64,000 nucleotides of DNA, taken from contig NZ_CP031396.1 in NCBI RefSeq assembly GCF_003363755.1, forward strand, positions 3,851,001 to 3,915,000, written 5' to 3'. Below, piece after piece: positions 53,139 through 62,364 of the stretch (its first letter is position 1; every line of letters begins with the position of its first letter). Under the pieces are notes generated by a model that made no database searches, was not told where the DNA came from, and worked only from the letters and a program-made list of their open reading frames with translations. This stretch comes from Pseudomonas protegens (GTDB taxonomy: Bacteria > Pseudomonadota > Gammaproteobacteria > Pseudomonadales > Pseudomonadaceae). The translations under genes were made by a program, and so were the position numbers.

Positions 53139-53954
53139 TCAGGTGCGGGCGCGGCGCTGGGCGGCGTACTGCAAGGCCAGGCGGCCCATGAGCACCAGCA
53201 GGGTCAGGCCGATCAGCAGCACCGAGATCGCCGCCACGCTGGGGTCGACGTTGTCCCGCAGGCCGCTCCAGATCCGCCGGGGCAGGGTGTTGACGTCGAC
53301 ACTGGTGATGAACAGGGTCACCGCCACCTCCTCCCAGGACAGGGCAAAGCTCAGTAGCGCGGTGGAGAAAATCCCCAGCTTGAGGTTCGGCAGCATCACC
53401 AGGAAGGTGGTCTGCATCAGGCTCGCTCCCAGGTTGCGCGAGGCCAGTTCGATGCGCCGGTCCACCTGGCTCAGGGCCACCAGCATGGTCACCACGCCGT
53501 AGGGCACCACCATCACCACGTGGGCGATCACCACCCCGGGCAGGGTGTCGTAGCCCCAGCCCGGTGCGATGCGCCCCAGGTTGGTTTCCATGAAGTACAG
53601 CACCAGCGCCGAGATCACCGGCGGAATGGCCATGGGCAGCAGCACCAGACCGATCAGCAGGGTCGCCAGGCGCGAGCGCAGGTACCAGATGCCGAGGCTG
53701 AAGCTCACCGCCAGCACGGTGGCGATCAGGCTGGTGGCGCTGGCAATCGCCAGGCTCTGGCCGATGCTCGACAGCCAGTCGGGATTGCTCAGCAGCGCCT
53801 CGTAGTGGCGCAGCGACCAGTTGCCGTCCGGCATCGACAGGTAGCGCTTGGCGGTGAACGACACCGGGATCACCGTCAGCAGCGGGAACAGCATGAAGGC
53901 CATGGCGACCACGGCGATCAGTCGGGTACTCAATGCAGTGCGATGTGTATTCAT
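53139..53954 (-). CDS. ABC transporter permease (PotC type)
   Basis: 271 residues, six membrane helices. The inner-membrane permease EAA-like loop is SRNLGASLMQTTFLVMLPNL. It follows a PotB-type permease by seven bases. The family (MalFGK-type I importers for spermidine/putrescine, iron or related cations) is clear; the substrate is not. Last gene of the four-gene importer. Confidence 0.88.
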   Translation of the reverse strand: MNTHRTALSTRLIAVVAMAFMLFPLLTVIPVSFTAKRYLSMPDGNWSLRHYEALLSNPDWLSSIGQSLAIASATSLIATVLAVSFSLGIWYLRSRLATLLIGLVLLPMAIPPVISALVLYFMETNLGRIAPGWGYDTLPGVVIAHVVMVVPYGVVTMLVALSQVDRRIELASRNLGASLMQTTFLVMLPNLKLGIFSTALLSFALSWEEVAVTLFITSVDVNTLPRRIWSGLRDNVDPSVAAISVLLIGLTLLVLMGRLALQYAAQRRART

Positions 53955-53961
53955 AGTGACC

Positions 53962-54798
53962 TCAACCCACCAGTCGATTGACACGGGTGACGCGCAGCAG
54001 CAGCCAGATCAGCGCGCTGACCAGGGTCAGCAGCACCAGGCTCAGGGCCGCGCCCAGGCCCCAGTTGCTGGTCTGGAACATCTGCAGGAACACGTACTCG
54101 GCGATCATCACCGTCTGCCCGCCGCCCAGCAGCACCGGGGTGATGAAGAAGCCCAGGCAGAACACGAAGACCATGATGAAGGCCCCCAAGAGCCCCGGCA
54201 GGGTCTGGGGCAGCAGCACTTGCCAGAAGGTCCGCAGCGCGCCGGCGCCCAGGCCGCGGGAGGCCAGCAGCACCCGTTGATCCAGCTGGCGCATGCTCGA
54301 CAGCAGCGGGAACAGCGCATACGGAATCATGAAGTGCAGCATGCCGATCACCACTCCCAGCTCGTTGCGGGTCAGTTGCAACGGATGATCGATCCAGCCC
54401 AGGGACAGCAGGCTGTCGTTGACCACACCATTGCTGCGCAGGGCGATCAGCCAGCCGAAGGCCCGCACCAGCACCGAGATCCAGAACGGGATGAACACGC
54501 AGATCTCCACCATGCGCTGCCAGAACGGCGGGCTGAACACCCAGCAGTAGGCCAGCAGGTAGCCGATCACCAGGGCCAGCAGGCTCACGGTCAGGCACAG
54601 GCGCAGGGTGCGCAGGAGCATGTCGTGGATCGCCGGGTCCGTGGCGATGCGCTGGTACTGCTCGATCCCGGGCTCGGGCAGGGTGAAGCTCCAGCTCACC
54701 ACGCCGAAGAACGGCAACAGGTAGAACACCACCAGCAGCAACGGCAGGGGAAACAGCAGCAGGCTGCGTTCCAGGCGCGCGGTTCGGGTTGCACTCAT
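53962..54798 (-). CDS. ABC transporter permease (PotB type)
   Basis: 278 residues, six membrane helices from residue 13 on. EAA loop: SRGLGAGALRTFWQVLLPQT. It pairs with the PotC-type permease encoded downstream; the gap to the binding-protein gene is ten bases. Confidence 0.88.
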   Translation of the reverse strand: MSATRTARLERSLLLFPLPLLLVVFYLLPFFGVVSWSFTLPEPGIEQYQRIATDPAIHDMLLRTLRLCLTVSLLALVIGYLLAYCWVFSPPFWQRMVEICVFIPFWISVLVRAFGWLIALRSNGVVNDSLLSLGWIDHPLQLTRNELGVVIGMLHFMIPYALFPLLSSMRQLDQRVLLASRGLGAGALRTFWQVLLPQTLPGLLGAFIMVFVFCLGFFITPVLLGGGQTVMIAEYVFLQMFQTSNWGLGAALSLVLLTLVSALIWLLLRVTRVNRLVG

Positions 54799-54808
54799 GG
54801 TCGACGGC

Positions 54809-55921
54809 TCACTTGGACAGGTGGGTCAGGTACTGCTCCAGGGTGCTGGAGTAGTGGTCGGCGTACCACTGGGTGTCGAGGAAGATCTGCTTCTTCATGT
54901 TGGCTTCGGAGGCGCAGTTGATCTCTCGCTGTTCGGCGCTCATCAGTTGCTGGGTGGCGGCGTTGGACGGGCCGTTGCCCAGGGCTTCGAACAGCTTCAA
55001 CTGGCCGGCGGGCTGCAAGGCGTGCTGGATGAACTGCATGGCCGGTGCGGCGCCTGCCGGGTTGTCCTTGAGCACGCCCCAACTGCTGGCGTTGAGGAAG
55101 GCATGGTCGAAGCCCCACTGGATGCGGCCGCCGCTGTCCTCGTGGAGCAGGGTGGCGCGGGTGTGCCAGATGGCGCCCATGGAGGCTTCGCCTTCGATCA
55201 TCAGCTGCTGGCTTTCCGCGCCCGAGCCCCAGAACGACAGGACGTGGGGCTTGAGCTCATCGATCTTGCGCAAGGCCCGGGGCACGTCCAGCGGGTACAG
55301 CTGGTCGGCGGCCACGCCATCGGCCAGCAGCGCGGCTTCGAGCATGCCGTTCATCCATTTGTAGAGGGTGCGCTTGCCGGGGAATTGCTCCACGTTCCAG
55401 AAATCCGCCCAGTTTTTGGGGCTGTGGTTGCCGTATTTCTGGCTGTCCCAGGCGATCACGTAGCTGAACAGGTAGCCGGCGACGCCGTGTTCGTGGGACA
55501 GCTCCGGGGCCACCAGGTCCCGTTGCACCACGCTGTAGTCCAGGGGCTGGAGGACCTTGTCGCGGCCCAGGGTCATGGCGCTGTAGCTGTCCACATCCAC
55601 CACGTCCCAGCTTGGCCGGCCGCTGGCCAGCTGCGAGCGGATGGCGCCTTCGGTGGGGCCGGCGCCGTCGATGCGCACCGGGATGCCGGTGCTCTGGGTG
55701 AAGCTGTCGGTCCAGGCGCTGCGAAAGGCGTTGAGCGCATCGCCGCCCCAGTTGACCACCACCAGCGGCTTGTCCGCCGCCCAGCTGATACCGCTGCGCA
55801 ATGCCAGGGGCACCGCCGACAGCAGGCCCATGGCCTGGAGGAAGGTGCGGCGGCTGACCTGCCCGCCACGGGCTTTTTCGATGAGGATTTCGATGCAGTC
55901 GCGTTGGTGGTGCTGGCTCAT
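54809..55921 (-). CDS. Periplasmic substrate-binding protein (PotD/PotF type)
   Basis: 371 residues from ATG 55921. A Tat-type leader (SRRTFLQAMGLLSAVPLALR) and a type-II binding fold: VVNWGGDALNAFRSAWTDSF, VVDVDSYSAMTLGRDKVLQP, MIEGEASMGAIWHTRATLLH. It resembles spermidine/putrescine binding proteins but the polyamine-contacting Trp/Asp/Glu set cannot be checked by eye. The neighbouring M20 amidohydrolase suggests an amide or peptide-like substrate rather than free putrescine. Confidence 0.87.
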   Translation of the reverse strand: MSQHHQRDCIEILIEKARGGQVSRRTFLQAMGLLSAVPLALRSGISWAADKPLVVVNWGGDALNAFRSAWTDSFTQSTGIPVRIDGAGPTEGAIRSQLASGRPSWDVVDVDSYSAMTLGRDKVLQPLDYSVVQRDLVAPELSHEHGVAGYLFSYVIAWDSQKYGNHSPKNWADFWNVEQFPGKRTLYKWMNGMLEAALLADGVAADQLYPLDVPRALRKIDELKPHVLSFWGSGAESQQLMIEGEASMGAIWHTRATLLHEDSGGRIQWGFDHAFLNASSWGVLKDNPAGAAPAMQFIQHALQPAGQLKLFEALGNGPSNAATQQLMSAEQREINCASEANMKKQIFLDTQWYADHYSSTLEQYLTHLSK

Positions 55922-56012
55922 GGGGCAAGTCCTCGCGAGGCCGATGCGCCAGGCGCCGGCCGATAGTGTGATTGGCTTTCTACGCAAACGCTCGACAGCG
56001 AGCGTGGCCGGC

Positions 56013-57104
56013 TCAGGCTTCCAGCAGGAAGCTGTGGCGCACCGGCCAGCTCAGCCACACCGGGGTGCCACTGGGCAAGCGGGCACCGGGATGATCGCCG
56101 GACACCGAGAGGTTGACCGGCGCCAGTTCCGGGCTGATGTTCAGCGCCAGATGAGTGCTGGACCCCTGGTAGACCCGCTCGCCAAGGCAGGCGGGCAGCA
56201 CGTTGTGTTCGCCGGCTTGTGGGCGCTCGGTGTGCAGGGTCATGTGTTCCGGGCGCACCGCCAGCAACTGCGGCTGGTTGCTGATGTCACCGGTCGTGGT
56301 GGCGTGCAGCGGGCTGTCGCCAAAGCGCCCGCTGGCCTGGCTGCCATTGCGGGAAAGGCCCTGCAGCGGGAACAGGTTCATCTTGCCGAGGAACTCGGCG
56401 ACGAAGCGGTTTTTCGGCCGGTCGTAGATGGTTTCCGGGGTATCGATCTGCGCCAGTCGTCCCTGGTTGAAGATGGCGATGCGGGTCGACAGGGCCAGGG
56501 CTTCGCCCTGGTCGTGGGTGACGAAGACGAAGCTGGTGCCGACCTGGCGGTGGATGCGTTGCAGCTCGGTCTGCAGTTGCTCGCGCAGGTTCTTGTCCAG
56601 GGCCGACAGCGGCTCGTCCAGCAGCAACATGTCCGGCTCGAACACCAGGGCCCGGGCGATGGCCACCCGTTGCTGCTGGCCGCCGGACAGCTCGGAGGGT
56701 TTCTTGTGCAGGTGAGCCCCCAGGCCCACCACGTCGAGGATGTGCTTGACCCGGCGCTGGCGCTCCTCGGCCTTCACTCCACGAATGCGCAAGGGATAGG
56801 CGACGTTGTCGGCCACGCTCATGTGCGGGAACAGGGCGTAGCCCTGGAACACCATGCCGTAGTTGCGTTTTTCCGCCGGGCGCCGGCTGATGTCGACGCC
56901 ACGTTCCAGCAGCTTGCCGGCGCTGGGGCTGAGGAAGCCCGCGAGGATCATCAACAGGGTGGTCTTGCCTGAGCCGGAGGGGCCCAGCAGGGTGAGGAAT
57001 TCGCCTTGGCGAACGTCCAGATCGATGCCGTCCAGGGCGGTGAAGTTGCCGTAATACTGGCTGATTCCTTGGGCGCTGAGTTGAGTCGAGGGGCTGCTGG
57101 ACAC
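56013..57104 (-). CDS. ABC transporter ATPase (PotA type)
   Basis: 363 residues. I prefer the GTG at 57104, with GGGAG nine bases upstream, over a GTG ten codons earlier. Walker A GPSGSGKTTLL, signature LSGGQQQRVAIARAL, Walker B DMLLLDEPLSALDK, H-loop FVTHDQGEAL, and a C-terminal TOBE domain (AVRPEHMTLH). First gene of the importer operon, 149 bases after the LysR gene in the same direction. Confidence 0.9.
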   Translation of the reverse strand: MSSSPSTQLSAQGISQYYGNFTALDGIDLDVRQGEFLTLLGPSGSGKTTLLMILAGFLSPSAGKLLERGVDISRRPAEKRNYGMVFQGYALFPHMSVADNVAYPLRIRGVKAEERQRRVKHILDVVGLGAHLHKKPSELSGGQQQRVAIARALVFEPDMLLLDEPLSALDKNLREQLQTELQRIHRQVGTSFVFVTHDQGEALALSTRIAIFNQGRLAQIDTPETIYDRPKNRFVAEFLGKMNLFPLQGLSRNGSQASGRFGDSPLHATTTGDISNQPQLLAVRPEHMTLHTERPQAGEHNVLPACLGERVYQGSSTHLALNISPELAPVNLSVSGDHPGARLPSGTPVWLSWPVRHSFLLEA

Positions 57105-57253
57105 TACAGAGATCTCCCGGAAACCCACCTGCACGATTGAATTTTTATTGTGAGTGCAGCAGGTGGTGGATTCATTATTGTGAAAAGCAACGCCACATCA
57201 ATGGAATAATTTTTGCCTCATTGGTGAGTGAAATTTCCCATTCGATCCGGCTT

Positions 57254-58171
57254 TCAAGGCTCGATCAGCGGGCTGTCACTGATGCTTTGGGCACTGGCCT
57301 GCAGCTGGTTTTTCAGCCAGTCGCTGAAGGCCTGGACCGCTGGCCGCTCGGCCTTGGCCGGATCGATCACCAGGAAATAACCGCGCAGGGCGCTGATGCT
57401 GATATCGAACGGGCGCACCAGCAGCCCCCGGGCCAGGGCATCGCCGCTGAGCAGGTTGTCGCCGATGGCCACGCCCTGGGCGGCGATACAGGCGGATTGC
57501 GCGCAATGGGCGTCGGAGAAGGTAATGCCACGGTCGGGGTTGACCTGACTGGCACCGGCGGCCGCCAGCCAGACCCGCCAGTCGCTGCTGTCGCTCATGT
57601 GGATCAACGGAAAGTCCTTGAGGTCCAGCGGGCTCTTCAAACCGCCGATGGCGTTGATCAGGCGCGGACTGCACACTGGTGAAAAGCGCAGGGTGACGAT
57701 CTGCTCCACCAGCAGCCCCGGCCAGTCGCCGATGCCATAGGCGATGAACAGGTCGGCCTCGGCGTCGCTGGTGTCGTCCTGGGCCCGAGGGCTGACCACC
57801 TGCAGCTGCACCTGGGGGTATTGGCGCAGGAAGCCGTTGATGTGGTTGCACAGCCAGAAACTGGCAAAGCCCGGATTGCAGCTGATGCGCAATTTGCCCG
57901 ACACCGCCTGGCCGTCGAAACGCCGCCCGGCGTCCTGGATGTCCGCGAGGATGCGCCGTACTTCCCGGGCGTAGCACTCGCCCTGGTAGGTCAGGCCGAT
58001 GCCGCGCCCGACCCGTTCGGTGAGGGCAAAACCCAGGCTCTGTTCCAGGCTGATGATCTGGTGGCTGATGGCGCTGCGGGTCAGGCTCAGTTGCTGGGCG
58101 GCGGCGGTCACGCTACCGAGCCGGGCCACGGCGTCGAGGGCGCGCAGGGCAGTGATCGAGGGATAGCGCAT
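57254..58171 (-). CDS. LysR-family regulator of the M20/ABC cluster
   Basis: 305 residues of the GcvA/AmpR subgroup: helix-turn-helix TALRALDAVARLGSVTAAAQ with LSLTRSAISHQIISLEQSLG, then an effector domain. It is divergent from the M20 hydrolase gene and upstream of the ABC importer, the classic position for a regulator that activates a divergent catabolic gene. It may act on the dyad at 58300-58324. Confidence 0.88.
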   Translation of the reverse strand: MRYPSITALRALDAVARLGSVTAAAQQLSLTRSAISHQIISLEQSLGFALTERVGRGIGLTYQGECYAREVRRILADIQDAGRRFDGQAVSGKLRISCNPGFASFWLCNHINGFLRQYPQVQLQVVSPRAQDDTSDAEADLFIAYGIGDWPGLLVEQIVTLRFSPVCSPRLINAIGGLKSPLDLKDFPLIHMSDSSDWRVWLAAAGASQVNPDRGITFSDAHCAQSACIAAQGVAIGDNLLSGDALARGLLVRPFDISISALRGYFLVIDPAKAERPAVQAFSDWLKNQLQASAQSISDSPLIEP

Positions 58172-58487
58172 GCAAACTCCGGGTCAAGGAAACCTGTCTT
58201 CGAAGGGGACCGGCCGGTACCTGGGTGCTGCCCAGGCAGGGCCCCGAGGAGGGGCCGGCCGCGTCGCAGTATGGGCCGCGATGGCGCCGAACTGGTCAAT
58301 TTTCGTTGACATTGCTGGCGAAAAAATTCGATTGATGTCGCAGCCGCTTCACCAATACTGGACCTCGATCCGGGCCGCAACCGACCGGAGCATCCCTATA
58401 ACAACAAGAGGTCCTGCAGGTCTTGCACGGGTGCCGAGGCGTCCGGGCAGCGGCCGGCCGGAACCTGGATAACCAGGAGTGCCGCGC
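58172..58487. other. Divergent promoter region LysR / M20 hydrolase
   Basis: 316 bases. Contains a symmetrical TTTTCG-N13-CGAAAA dyad (58300-58324) and a consensus -35 hexamer TTGACA within it (58306-58311). I see no strong matching -10, as is common for LysR-activated promoters. No protein gene. Confidence 0.55.
58300..58324 (+). promoter_or_regulatory. Candidate LysR operator overlapping a -35 element
   Basis: TTTTCG (58300-58305), 13 bases, CGAAAA (58319-58324), with TTGACA inside. It sits midway between the two divergent starts. Inference from symmetry only. Confidence 0.4.
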
Positions 58488-60071
58488 ATGTCCCGCTACA
58501 AAGCATTCGCTCTCGATTGGGTTGAGCGCCACCGCCAGCAACTGTCGGACTGGCACCAGATCATCTGGCATTACGCCGAGCCGGCGTTCCGCGAGTACAA
58601 GTCCTGTGCCTGGTATGTCGAACTGCTGGAGGCCGAGGGCTTCACCGTCGAGCGCGGCAGCGGCGGCATGCCCACGGCCTTCTGCGCCACCTTCACCCAG
58701 GGCCAGGGCCCGCTGCTGGCCACCTACGGCGAGTACGATGCGGTGCCCGGCAACTGTCAGGCGGCGACCACCCGCAAGCAGCCGCGCGATGGCCTGTCGC
58801 GCTTTGCGCCGGGGCACACCGACCCGCATTCGGCCCTGGGCATCAGCGCCCTTGGCGGGGCCCTGGCGGCCAAGGCGACCATGGTGGAATTCGGCCTGCA
58901 GGGCAGCATCAGGTTCTTCGGCGAGCCGGCGGAAAAACTCCGCGCCTCCAAGCCGGTCCACGCCGCCAAGGGCTACTACGACGACCTCGACGCGGCCATC
59001 AGCTTTCACCCCACCTACATGCTGCCGCTGAACAACACCACCACCTGGGACACCCACTGCGGCATCGCCTACGCCTACATCTACAGCTTCACCTGCGAGG
59101 ACCCGCAGAACTGGATCGCCGCCGATCGTTACAGCCCGATTCCGCAGAACCACCTGGCGGCCCGAGCGCCGGGGGCCAACGACGCCCTGGTGCATTTCTA
59201 CACCCTCAACGAAAGTCTGCGTCGCTCGACCCTGCCGTTCACCAGCCTGTGGAGCTACAACGAGGCGATTCTCACCGCCGGCCAGGCCACCGCCGACAAC
59301 CTGCCGCCGCACCTGTCGCAGATCCAGTACCTGCTGCGTTGCGACTCCATCGAGCAGGCCGAAACCATCTCCCAGGTCATGGACAACAATGCCGCCGCGG
59401 CGGCCATGGCCACCGGTTGTCGCTGGAAAAAGACCTGGGTCTGCAAGTCCCGGGGCGGTCTGCCCAACCACGTCATGGCCCAGGCCACCTACGACAACCT
59501 GGCGGCGGTAGGCGCCCCGCAGTGGGATGAGGAAGCCCGGGAAATCGCCCGCGAGATCCAGCGCAACCTCGGCCTTGAAGCCATGGACAAGCCCTTCCTG
59601 CCGGCCACCGAAGCCTTGATCGAGCCCCAGGAATGCGAGCGCCAGATGCGCCTGCAAATGCCCGCCTGGCAGCAGTACCTGACCTCCGACGACTACCCGG
59701 AATACACCTGGCACTGCCCGACCGTGCGCCTGCTGGTGGCCCGGCCGATGCTCAGCGCGCCGCCGGGCACGGTCTACCCGGACTGGGTGTCCAACGCCCT
59801 GGGCGGCATTCGCCAGACCATCGACCCGATGATCGAGGTGGCGGCCAAGACCATCGCCGCGACCCTGGTGGACCTGCTGACCGACGAGGCGTTGCTCAGC
59901 GCGGCCAAGGCCGAGTTCGTCGAACGTACCGGCGGCGGTATCGGCGGCAGCCGCTGGCAGGCGCCGCTGCTGCCCGAGGACTTCAAGGTGCCCCATGATT
60001 TCCGCTGGCCGGAGTACATCAGCACCGCCCGGGGCGAAGAGTGGTGGATCCCGGCGCGGGCCGATGAGTAA
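58488..60071 (+). CDS. M20-family amidohydrolase (AbgB-like)
   Basis: 527 residues from ATG 58488, with AGGAG eight bases upstream. M20 peptidase/amidohydrolase fold: LATYGEYDAVPGNCQAATTR (metal-site Asp), GHTDPHSALGISALGG, FFGEPAEKLRASKP (catalytic Glu), AAISFHPTYML. It resembles the p-aminobenzoyl-glutamate hydrolase B subunit and acylaminoacyl M20D enzymes; it is about 45 residues longer. No signal peptide. It would cleave an amide bond of an imported compound in the cytoplasm. The adjacent LysR and ABC genes support a shared function. Confidence 0.85.
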   Translation: MSRYKAFALDWVERHRQQLSDWHQIIWHYAEPAFREYKSCAWYVELLEAEGFTVERGSGGMPTAFCATFTQGQGPLLATYGEYDAVPGNCQAATTRKQPRDGLSRFAPGHTDPHSALGISALGGALAAKATMVEFGLQGSIRFFGEPAEKLRASKPVHAAKGYYDDLDAAISFHPTYMLPLNNTTTWDTHCGIAYAYIYSFTCEDPQNWIAADRYSPIPQNHLAARAPGANDALVHFYTLNESLRRSTLPFTSLWSYNEAILTAGQATADNLPPHLSQIQYLLRCDSIEQAETISQVMDNNAAAAAMATGCRWKKTWVCKSRGGLPNHVMAQATYDNLAAVGAPQWDEEAREIAREIQRNLGLEAMDKPFLPATEALIEPQECERQMRLQMPAWQQYLTSDDYPEYTWHCPTVRLLVARPMLSAPPGTVYPDWVSNALGGIRQTIDPMIEVAAKTIAATLVDLLTDEALLSAAKAEFVERTGGGIGGSRWQAPLLPEDFKVPHDFRWPEYISTARGEEWWIPARADE

Positions 60072-60439
60072 GGGGCACTATCAGGCCCTTGCCTGAGGTC
60101 GCTCCCTGGCACCTGGGCGCAGGGCGTTATGCCCGTTCGCTCAGGTGTTTATGCACAACGGATGGGTCGCCAGGGCCGGGAACTGTCGGATTTGTGGAGC
60201 CGTTCTCATCTTTATGCAACTGGCTGTTTTTTCGGGCTTTTATTTTATGAACAAAAAATGACCAGTCTGCAGAAGTCCTTCAGCGCCATGCAATCAAAGG
60301 CTTTGCCAGAATTCCATCAACAGACTTATCCACAGGTCGCGACAGCCTGTCGCACGGCTCCACAGCCTGCTCATCGAACCTGCGACGCAGGCTCAGCCGA
60401 GCAGGCTGTGGTCATGCCGCCGGGGGGCCAGGCTGCGAC
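60072..60439. other. Intergenic region between convergent genes
   Basis: 368 bases. Short frames here show no ribosome site or family resemblance. It contains a nested inverted repeat at 60360-60411. Confidence 0.55.
60360..60411. repeat. Nested inverted repeat with 13-base perfect arms
   Basis: CCACAGCCTGCTC (60360-60372) and GAGCAGGCTGTGG (60399-60411) pair perfectly; the loop itself contains CCTGCGACGCAGG. No T-run on either side. Confidence 0.75.
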
Positions 60440-62071
60440 CTACTCGGCCTTTGTGGCCGGAATGGACAGTTCATGACGAAACAGGTTGTTGGGGTCGATG
60501 GTGGCTTTCAGGTTGGACAGTCTGTTGATGAGTTCGCTGTTCCAGCCGTAGTACAAGTTCAGCCAGTCGGGGTCCACCGCGCCGGTGGCGGTGTACTTCA
60601 TGTCCACATCGGGGTAGTTGATGTAGCAGCCATCGTAGGCAGGGCGCTTTGGCTTGCCGCCGTGCACGGCGGTGAAGATGTTGCGGATCCAGGCGATTTG
60701 CACCGCGTCGTCGGCAGCGTGGGTCCAGTACGTCTGGTATTGGGCTTTGAGCAGGGAGCTTCTTTGCGGAACCGCGGTGGTGCCCATGCCCTTTTTATTG
60801 ATCGCCCCGCCGTAGGAGTCGATCTGTACCAGCGACTGGCTGAAGCGTTTGTCTGGCGTGGCTTCGGTCAAGTGCGTCAGCAGGGCGTTGCAGGCCTGTT
60901 CGGAGAACTGTTCGACCTGATAGTCAGACTTGTATTTGCCCCGCTGATTGTTGCCCGAGCCGTTGATCATTTGCGTGACGTACAGCCAGTCCATCGCCGT
61001 GTGCTCAGGCACCGCGCCTCTGAACTTCCTGCCGGCGAGCGGGTGCCTGAGCGGGGCAATGTTGGGCGCGATAAAGCCGTCATGCAGGGTCGGCGTGATG
61101 CCTGCCGCGGCGTTCATCTTGCTGATGAAGTCGTTGAGCGGGATATCGTTGGCGCCGCCGACCCGGCCATTGGGGCCGGTGTACTGGATCGCCAGCACCA
61201 CATGGTCGGAGGTGTCCACATGGTTGAGTTTCAGCAGGGTGAACAAGCCACCGTTGCCAACGCCTTCCACCGGGCTGGTCGCGTTGGCGTCGTTATCCGA
61301 GAACCATTGCCAATAGGCCCGCAGGAAGTTCGAGAAGTTGGGAATCAGCTCCTTCCACGGGTAGGCCAGGGGAATCCAGTAGGCTTGTTGCGGGGCTTGT
61401 GGGAGTTGGTCGAAGTAGTAGCCGATGATGATGCCGAAGTTTCCGCCGCCGGCCCCGCAACAGGCGGTGAACAATGCCTTGTCGTTGTTCGACGGGCTGT
61501 CCGCGCGAACATGCCGGAACTCCAGTTGCCGCGAGTTTTCCACAGGCACAAGAAGGTCGACGCCGGTGACCCAGTCCACGGTCAAGCCCTGAAGGCGCGA
61601 TAACAAACCGTAACCGCCGCCGCTGATGTGCCCGCCCAAACCGACCGAATAACATGAGCCGCCAGGAAGGGTGCGCCCGGCCTGCTTGTACAGCGACAGG
61701 TAGCCGTCCCAGTTCTGATTGCCGGTCAATGCCATGAAACGATACGTCTTGTTCTGGCTATCCCAGGGCGAAGTGATGGTTTGGCTCTCGTCGTACTTCA
61801 GGCCTTTCATTTCACCGAGGTCGATAATCGCCAGGTTTTGTGTCTCGCCGCTCAACTTGTTGGAAACAAAGCCCTCGTAGCAGTGGCCGCCACTGCGCAC
61901 CGTAATGCGATAGCCATCATGCAGTGCTGTATTGGCTGCCGTCAGAACTTCATCAGGTGTCGTACACACATAAATTCGGTTCGCGCCCTGTTCGATACTG
62001 GGTGGCCAACGCAAGTTGAAACCCTTTTGCAGGGTTTCGTAGGTGGGTGCCTGAGGGTCGATGATGTTCAT
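60440..62071 (-). CDS. Berberine-bridge-type FAD oxidoreductase
   Basis: 543 residues from ATG 62071, with GGGAG six bases upstream. FAD_binding_4 domain (about 40-215), then substrate domain, then a C-terminal BBE motif (NLYYGWNSELINRL, then NNLFRHELSIP). Both residues for double covalent flavin attachment are present: His63 in SGGHCYEG and Cys140 in GGSCYSVGLGGHISGGGYG. Related enzymes oxidise sugars, oligosaccharides or alkaloids and release hydrogen peroxide. No signal peptide. G+C looks a little lower than in neighbouring genes. Substrate unknown. Confidence 0.85.
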   Translation of the reverse strand: MNIIDPQAPTYETLQKGFNLRWPPSIEQGANRIYVCTTPDEVLTAANTALHDGYRITVRSGGHCYEGFVSNKLSGETQNLAIIDLGEMKGLKYDESQTITSPWDSQNKTYRFMALTGNQNWDGYLSLYKQAGRTLPGGSCYSVGLGGHISGGGYGLLSRLQGLTVDWVTGVDLLVPVENSRQLEFRHVRADSPSNNDKALFTACCGAGGGNFGIIIGYYFDQLPQAPQQAYWIPLAYPWKELIPNFSNFLRAYWQWFSDNDANATSPVEGVGNGGLFTLLKLNHVDTSDHVVLAIQYTGPNGRVGGANDIPLNDFISKMNAAAGITPTLHDGFIAPNIAPLRHPLAGRKFRGAVPEHTAMDWLYVTQMINGSGNNQRGKYKSDYQVEQFSEQACNALLTHLTEATPDKRFSQSLVQIDSYGGAINKKGMGTTAVPQRSSLLKAQYQTYWTHAADDAVQIAWIRNIFTAVHGGKPKRPAYDGCYINYPDVDMKYTATGAVDPDWLNLYYGWNSELINRLSNLKATIDPNNLFRHELSIPATKAE

Positions 62072-62364
62072 GGCTGACTCCCTGTCAGTGATGGTGAGCT
62101 TGGCGACTTCCTGTCGAAACATGACCGCTTGAGTTGCGCCAGAGCTGTGGCTTGAGTGCGGCATATGCCCTGCACGCCTTAGAGACTAGTAGGCGTCATG
62201 AGCTTGGTTTTTTTCTTTTGTGAAGTTGAGTCACTTCCCCGGCTGGCTCGGCGACTTTCAATGGCTTGCGGGTGACCCATGGGGTATCCGACGTCCGTTG
62301 GTGAGGTCACTGGCCGCGGTGGTTATGCACAACGAGCATGGGTCGGAGTTGTCGTAGCAGGCGG

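Noticed and set aside
60129..60476. 115-codon plus-strand frame between the M20 gene and the flavoprotein gene
   Set aside because: It runs through the nested inverted repeat and into the end of the flavoprotein gene, and has no plausible start signal.
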